Shown piece after piece: positions 57,701-64,000 of a stretch of 64,000 bases of DNA (positions within the stretch are counted from its first letter, which is position 1; each line of letters opens with the position of its first letter). The notes below the pieces were generated by a model. It worked only from the letters and a program-made list of their open reading frames with translations, ran no database searches and was not told where the DNA came from. Position numbers and translations under genes: made by a program. The stretch comes from Thunnus maccoyii (taxonomy: Eukaryota > Chordata > Actinopteri > Scombriformes > Scombridae): NCBI RefSeq assembly GCF_910596095.1, contig NC_056536.1, positions 17,593,291 to 17,657,290 of the forward strand, in the 5' to 3' direction.

Positions 57701-60044
57701 CAATTCTATTCAAGTGAAGCCATGACAGCGTGACAGTGAGCCAACATGCACAATACCAAGACCCTGAAACTGAAGCAGCTAAATGGAATTCAGCCATCAT
57801 TGACTTTTGTAGTCACATATTCAAAAAGTTTCAGTCAAGCTTATAACTTTTTTCCAACTTGTTTCATTATATCAACAATTCAGTTTTTCTCTTTGTCTCT
57901 CAAATCTTTTACACTTCACTCTGTACATGTGATTAAGCCAAATTGCAAAAAGTTTATTTTTAAAATTCAGGTTGCAATGTCTGAGTTCACTGGAGGTTCA
58001 TATTCATGTATGAATATTCATGATTTCAACGTATTAAAAGTAGGCCAAATTCAAACTTTTCCCTTGTTACCAGTCAGATGGGTGATGGCTTTCACTTCTT
58101 TACTCCTCTGTGTTATATACCGAGTACTGGGAATGATATGCAGAGGCTAATTAATCTTGCTGAGTTACACTAATTAGAGAAGCAGTGGCAGATGTCTGAA
58201 TGTGGGACAATTTGACGCATGACGTGACAAAACTTTCCCCATCAGAGACATTTTAGAAGGCAGGTGGCTGGCACACATCCCCTTTGTAACTTCCATATGT
58301 TTACTACATTTTGATAGCAGCAACAGTGATAATATGACACCCTATGGACAATATGTATACACCAAATTTGTGCCTATTTGGAGGCCATTTTGTCCAGCTG
58401 TTTTCAGATTGGTGTAAAATGGCTGCCATTTGGGAAGACACCCTTCACTGCTATCATTGCTATTCTTTAATTTTGTACCACTAAAATTCTCAGACTGGCA
58501 CATGATGCATTTTGATCATAACTTAGGCCAGGATTCAGCTACATACATAATTAATTTCTGAATAATAGCCCCCAGTATTAGAGAATATTACAATATTTGG
58601 TAATCATTAATAAGTAATGCATTCATACTTTCTGTGCTCATGGTTTGACAAGAACTTTAGATTTATAGCAAATGCTTTTGTGTAATTTTAAATCATTATT
58701 GAGCAAGTGTGATAAGTCAAATTGATGTTTTTACATCTATGCTGACACAATTGGCTTAACATTAAAAGAGAGAGAGAGTGCAGGGTCACAGTTGATTTAC
58801 TTAATTTCAGATTTCTTCTGTACTCGTTCTTTACATTTCAGTTTTTCATTTGGAGCTCGGTGAACACTTTATCCCTGCTTCTGAGTGTATGTCTGAGGAC
58901 GTGTTCACTGAGGTGTCCAGGAAAATGGGAGTAACCTGGACAGAGGAATTGAAATTTTAATGATGAGCAGCACCACCACGCTGACGGCCATGGAACACCT
59001 CAGACAGCTTAAATATCACCGCTAATTAACACAGTGAGGTGGGCTGTCACAGGCGTGATGGATGTTTGAGGGGGGGTGCAGATTGCTGCTTTCAACCAAC
59101 CACCTATTCCTTTATTAATCAAAGCCTGAGATGAAAAGGCTCTCCCACACCTCTGGGAAAGGAAGATAGCAGGAGCTATTGTTGGGAGGGTTTCAATCAT
59201 CTGCTCTGAGCCTGTGATGTATTTGATCAGGGGGCATCCAAACATTTGTAGGAGACAGAACGTTTCTGCTGTTGAGCGCTTGTTTTTGTAAACCTCTGAA
59301 TCACCCATGTGTTGACAGAGCCACAGTATGTGCAGTCAGTCGAGATTTACTGGTTGTTGGGGAAATTTCTGTTTGGAGGGCCTATTTTTTTATACCTCTG
59401 ACAGGAGAGGTGAGCATGTAGAGAGTTGACTATCAGTCTTAAAAGAGGACTCTCCTCCCTGATAAAGTGAGCCAGTCTGCGTTCAAGGCAGCACTCCTAC
59501 ACTTTACCTCTGGACTGACTCCATGATCAGTCTGTCTCGCGGAGATGATTTCGAACCTAGATGATTTCAGCACTTTGTGTATGAAGATGGAGTGTTATCT
59601 CCCCCTCTCTGATCTCCTCCCCATCTACCTCACTTAAGGAGGTCCATTGTTAAGTGCCGGGGGCCTGTGGGTGCTGTAAATCAGGCTGCAGAGGGAGGGG
59701 ATGTCTCCCATGGGGGAGAGCACACACTCCCAGAAGCCTTCAGGCTGATCTCATCCTGCCTATCCTAATGCTTTAATTAAAGAACTGGTCAATAGCAAAG
59801 AGGAAGGTGCTAAAGGGTATGATCTGCACTTCCTAACGTACGACTGATGTGGCAATACCCCTGCAGGGAGAATGACGGGGCAATGTACTTGAAGAAATTC
59901 TTTCCTCCTGTCTGAAGAATGTGGGTATCAGCTATCACTGCACAGACGGTTATGTCTGTTTGATTGCCCACTCTGACAATTATGTGTCTTAAAAGCATGA
60001 GTCCAAAAAAAGAGAGAGAGGTTAGACTTGTACGTGTGCTTCGT

Positions 60045-60180
60045 GATCAATAAGTCATAGCCAAAAATACCAAGGCACACTGCTTTGCAAAAATGAAAAA
60101 GCCTTTAATAAATGGGTTTAGCACCTACGCGTTTCAACTCAGTCTTCTTCAGGTGCTCCTTAGATCCAAAGAGCACCTGT
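60045..60180. mobile_element. Dispersed repeat with CGCGTTTC ... CTTCTTCAGG core
   Basis: The core at 60128-60153 (ACGCGTTTC, then TCTTCTTCAGG) matches the spacing and most bases of the core of the palindromic element at 43049-43074. A short inverted pair, AGGTGCTC and GAGCACCT, follows. It has no coding capacity. Confidence 0.55.
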
Positions 60181-61623
60181 TTTTTGATATCTGCATTTAT
60201 GAAGTCGCACTCCTCAGCCAATCTACTGGCATTTGCTCTCTCTACAAAAGTCTTAAAAACAATATTTTTAAGAAATCATCTTTGTTCACAGCTGACTGCT
60301 GTGTATTTTACATTCCTCCTCTGCAGTTTTGGAATCAAACTGGATTTAAAAACTCATAAAATGTGACTGTTTTAACCCAGACTCTTTATTTTTACATTTC
60401 TTTACAAGTTCCAAAAAGTGTAATGCAACATCAGATCAGAGTCACATATTTCCAACCAGCTCCAGGTCATGATATCAGTAATTGCTTCGTGGAAGAGGTA
60501 TACTGATCATCTGTTGTCTCAGCTTTAGCAAGTACTTTAAAAAGCCCCAGAAAAGTACAGATCAATTGACTTGCACACAGTATAAGCACCATACTAGTCT
60601 CAAAGAAGGTTGTGAACAGACAGTAGCTTAGGATACACCTCCCTCTTGTGGCGCACACAAGGCTTTGTATAAACCCACTACTGTATTGTAATGACAGTCA
60701 CTGTTGATTTGATGTAATAAATGATTGTTTTCATTCTTATATCAAGAAAAAAACATGATGTGAGGTTTCTCACTGCTTCATATCATTGTAAATTTTATAA
60801 CTGTTTTTTTGAATAGTGGTCAGAGAAAAAGCTGTTTTAAGACACTAGACTGGTAACTGGACATGGACATGAGTCATTCTTGATAACTAATCAATTCATT
60901 TAAACATATAGATTGATCAATGACTTGCTCATAACTGTGTGTGTATAATGTGATGTCTTTAGTTGTCTAATTGTTGCTTCATGGTCTTCTGGCCAAAACT
61001 TTGTACTTAAGCCAATTGCAAAATTACATTAATCTTATTAGTTCACTGTTGCCTCCCAACACTCATTTACGTGTGCAGCAAACTGTATTTGCCATTTATT
61101 TGATAAGAAAAAAATAACTGATTAATTAACCCTGATAGAAAGTGAGAGCTAACTGACTTTTATTTCATCCATGTTAATTCATTGTATTTTTTTTTTTGAC
61201 TCAGAGAATTGTGTGTTTATTTTGAATTACCACTCAAAGGGGTTAAAAAGGGTTGTGTCTTCAACTTCATCACTATGCTGGATAGAAAATTGGCCCTCAT
61301 GTGGTCATGGATGCCATCTGCTGACACAATTAGTGCATTACATATTTCTGAAATGTTTTGCAGTTCTAGTCTAAGATTCTTTAAGTAATGTTCAATTGAA
61401 GACAGATAATATAAGTTTTCATGTTATGTTGACTGAGGCTCAGTAAGACTGAAATGGGTCAAAATAATCAATGAGTATTTCATGCTGCAAAATCCTCTGA
61501 ACATAATTTAAGTCAGACTGAACTTCAGTCTGACTTTCAAATCTGCATCCTTAGAAAATCACTTGAGGCATCACTGCTGCAAAACACATGAACAACATGC
61601 ACTTGTTTAAAAAGTGTAACAGT

Positions 61624-61629
61624 TTTATT
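61624..61629 (-). terminator. Poly(A) signal of a minus-strand gene
   Basis: TTTATT on the plus strand is AATAAA on the minus strand, 2.3 kb below the stop codon proposed at 63923. No other gene would use it. Confidence 0.5.
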
Positions 61630-62712
61630 GAGACTTGGGGCCCTAAAACTCCCTTCACTACAGAGTCAAAATTTACTTCACTTCACCCCTGAAATGACTT
61701 AAGAAGGTGGAGCTCACATTTTATAAAATATCACAAAATGTATACAAGATCCTCCAACAAACACATGCAAAAGAAAAATAAAAAAAATATGTCAACTAAT
61801 CCTGGCTGCTATACTAAAAGGGCAAGAGAATAGCAAGTTGAAGGATGTCTCACCTTGGACTTTTTCAGCTGTCAGAAATCATCAGACTACAGTTCATAAA
61901 TTTGTAAATACTTTGATCTTTTGGAGTGTGGGCCCCATACATACTATTTTCTACCCCTAATACAATTTAAATATATATTACCTTCATAAGCAGTAGATAA
62001 GTCAGTGATCTAAAAGTCTGACAGTAACAGAACTACCAAGTCTACTATAAAACATTATTCTAAACAGATAACAACTGTTAAAACTCATGTGGTCTTCTAC
62101 AATTGAGCTAATGTCTTCAGTCCAGTGTTTACAGACTGATTCAACCATACACAGGCCTGGATATAGTATAATGTAGGTTTATCATCATAAAAAACACCAC
62201 ATGGACCTTATATTCCCCCGTCCACCACATACAATTAGTCATCTTCACTGAAGATGCTAAAGGTTAAACTGGAGATGAAATGACATGGCACTGTATTCAG
62301 ATCACATTCAGTCAGGTCAAGAAAGACAAGAGGTGAGCTCTCGAAATCTATGATTGAGCCAAATCTTATTGTAAAATGTTTGAATTGATCTGGGCCATTT
62401 TCACAAGCACTAACAAAAAACTTTCCCCAGTAACTCCACTAAAAATACGACTGACAGCCATCTAAAACCATCTGTTTTTAAAGATTTTACAGGCTGTCAA
62501 ACTTGTGACTGGGAACAGGCTGAGGACTCACAACTCCCAGCCTCACTTGATAAAATACTTTTGAAAGGACAGGAAACTGAGCAGGAGACTCACCAAAATA
62601 CTTTTAAAAGGACGGAAGACTGAGCAGGAGACTCTACTGACACTGAAGTGGGAAAAAATAAGACTAACGTTGGTTTCTATGAACAGAGAGATAGTAAACA
62701 AACTGAAATTAA

Positions 62713-62750
<38 letters not shown>

Positions 62751-63922
62751 TTACAGAAGCACTTTAGGAATCATCTCATTTCTGCAACAGACAGGTAGTT
62801 CATAGATCCAGTTACTGTCATAAAAAGCAGACTAACTTTGTTCAAGTTACTATGATTATAAAAAAAAAAAATCACAGCTCTCACCTGCTACTGTATTCTT
62901 CATCACTGTAACTTATTAACAGTCAAGATAAAACCCTTAAAACAAGGTAGAACAGTTAATGTGTATGCAAACAGTCTCTACACACCTATTTGAAAACCTA
63001 AGCTTTTTTTTTTTTTTACATTTCAGGAGCATCTAGTTATTTTTTAGTGTTTTTCATTTTAACAGCAGGATAAATAGCAGATGAGAATTTTTTTAAGACA
63101 TCCATTTAGATCCACATAAGACTTGTGTGTTGGGAAAAGGCAGTCTTGTACATGAAGTAAAAATGGATTACTAGTTTGCTTTCTATTCTGTAATAAGCCC
63201 CTTCCATGTTTGGATCAGTGTCAAATATATTAAACACAACAGTATTGGAAAGGTCACTACCTCAAGGCAGCAGGGACCACAAGTCTGCTGTGATCTTTCT
63301 CTTATCAGCAGTAGCTGGTATATGATTAGTAGTGTAAGAAACACAAAATGAGTAGGACTTGAACATTAAAAAGCTAAATGTTTCCGTGTTTGTGTCCTTT
63401 AGTGAATTGTCCATATGTAGTAGTAGGCAGCGCTGGGGTTGATTGCAGGTCAGCAGGATACCCATGTGGCGCTACACGATACATCAGCAGTTGATGCAGT
63501 CAAAAATACTTACAATCCCTTGGCAGCAATACCAAAAAACCTTTTAAATAAAAGATGTATGCATTCATCATTCAGTTATTGCCATAATAATGTTACCTGT
63601 TGACCAAGGATATGAATTAGTCCTTGCCCCTCCACCTGTACCATGAATGTAACAGTACATTGAAAAAGTACAAAAATCCACTATCAAGCTCTATGAATGA
63701 GCTGGTGAGAGCAAACTAAAGTTTGGTTGTGTTTAAGCTGGGCTGTTGTCAGGTTAGAGTACTGTTGAGCTCTGATGAGCGACATTACTGAGCCGCAGAC
63801 TGTCTGTAGGGTCTTTGAGGGAGGCTGAGGGTCAGACAGTCAGGCGGTTGTTGGAAGGCTGTAGGGGGCTCCAGGAGGCTGGGTGGGCTGATGCGTCCTG
63901 TGAGTACCCTGATGCCCGAGTG
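61630..63922 (-). other. Probable 3'UTR of the right-edge gene
   Basis: AT-rich sequence without long frames, lying between the minus-strand AATAAA and the possible terminal coding segment. It contains a run of 32 G residues at 62716-62747. Reading it as one 2.3 kb 3'UTR is inference. Confidence 0.4.
62716..62747 (+). repeat. Poly-G tract (32 G)
   Basis: Thirty-two consecutive G bases, unusually long for an AT-rich region. It may form G-quadruplexes or reflect a sequencing artefact. Confidence 0.95.
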
Positions 63923-64000
63923 TCACAGCATGACTGGTTTTCCTCTTTGCTTATCCCAACTGTACACAACCGTCGGTGCCTCAGCAGCCGGTCTGTCCGT
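63923..64000 (-). CDS. Possible C-terminal coding segment, partial
   Basis: The minus strand is open from the window edge for 25 codons to a TGA at 63925-63923. The peptide includes AAEAPTVVYSWDKQRGKPVM, which has ordinary protein composition, and the segment sits above a long AT-rich, UTR-like stretch with a correctly placed AATAAA. I do not recognise the protein. The start and most of the gene are outside the window. It could equally be UTR or chance. Confidence 0.3.
   Translation of the reverse strand, partial: TDRPAAEAPTVVYSWDKQRGKPVML

Larger units (their letters stand above)
50700..61610. other. Gene-poor stretch with candidate conserved elements
   Basis: No coding exon could be supported. 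Several sequences have the balanced, motif-rich look of vertebrate enhancers: 52900-53060, 53760-53960, 55180-55330, 56000-56160, 57180-57430, 59030-59300 and 59440-59800. They are separated by ordinary AT-rich DNA and microsatellites. Conservation is not demonstrated. Confidence 0.5.

Overview
The window is vertebrate nuclear DNA, almost certainly from a ray-finned (teleost) fish. It shows GT-AG introns, long poly-CA/TG microsatellites, several teleost-type dispersed repeats and four spliced genes whose order, cbx5 - hnrnpa1 - nfe2 - copz1, matches the block beside the HOXC cluster on human 12q13. No prokaryotic, phage or CRISPR feature was seen.

Layout. 1-21,000 is a gene-poor flank with microsatellites, one SINE-like copy, candidate regulatory elements (several carrying the word CCATAAATC) and one unidentified possible terminal coding exon at 17555-17706. 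21,010-26,930 is cbx5 (HP1-alpha) on the minus strand with a long 3'UTR. A CCAAT-box-rich divergent promoter separates it from hnrnpa1 (plus, 27,550-30,730, with possible extra 3'UTR exons to 31,700). nfe2 (minus, 31,660-36,860) converges on hnrnpa1. 37,600-43,950 is repeat-rich: a 300 bp TA microsatellite, a teleost dispersed repeat and a 172 bp palindromic element. copz1 (plus, 43,970-50,690) has a fourth intron that hosts a dead Tc1/mariner element. 50,700-61,600 is another gene-poor stretch with candidate conserved elements. 61,620-64,000 looks like the 3' end of an unidentified minus-strand gene running off the window.

How the genes relate. cbx5 and hnrnpa1 are housekeeping chromatin and RNA-binding genes in a head-to-head pair, paralogous to the CBX3/HNRNPA2B1 pair known as a ubiquitous chromatin opening element. 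nfe2 encodes an erythroid/megakaryocyte CNC-bZIP factor. copz1 encodes the COPI coat zeta subunit. They share ancestral linkage to a HOX cluster rather than a pathway. All four reading frames were rebuilt exon by exon and close in frame: 199, 338, 459 and 177 residues. No wholly new system was found; the best leads are the unidentified exon at 17.6 kb, the altered hnRNPA1 nuclear-localisation tail, an extra DSG-type motif in NFE2, and the repeated CCATAAATC word.
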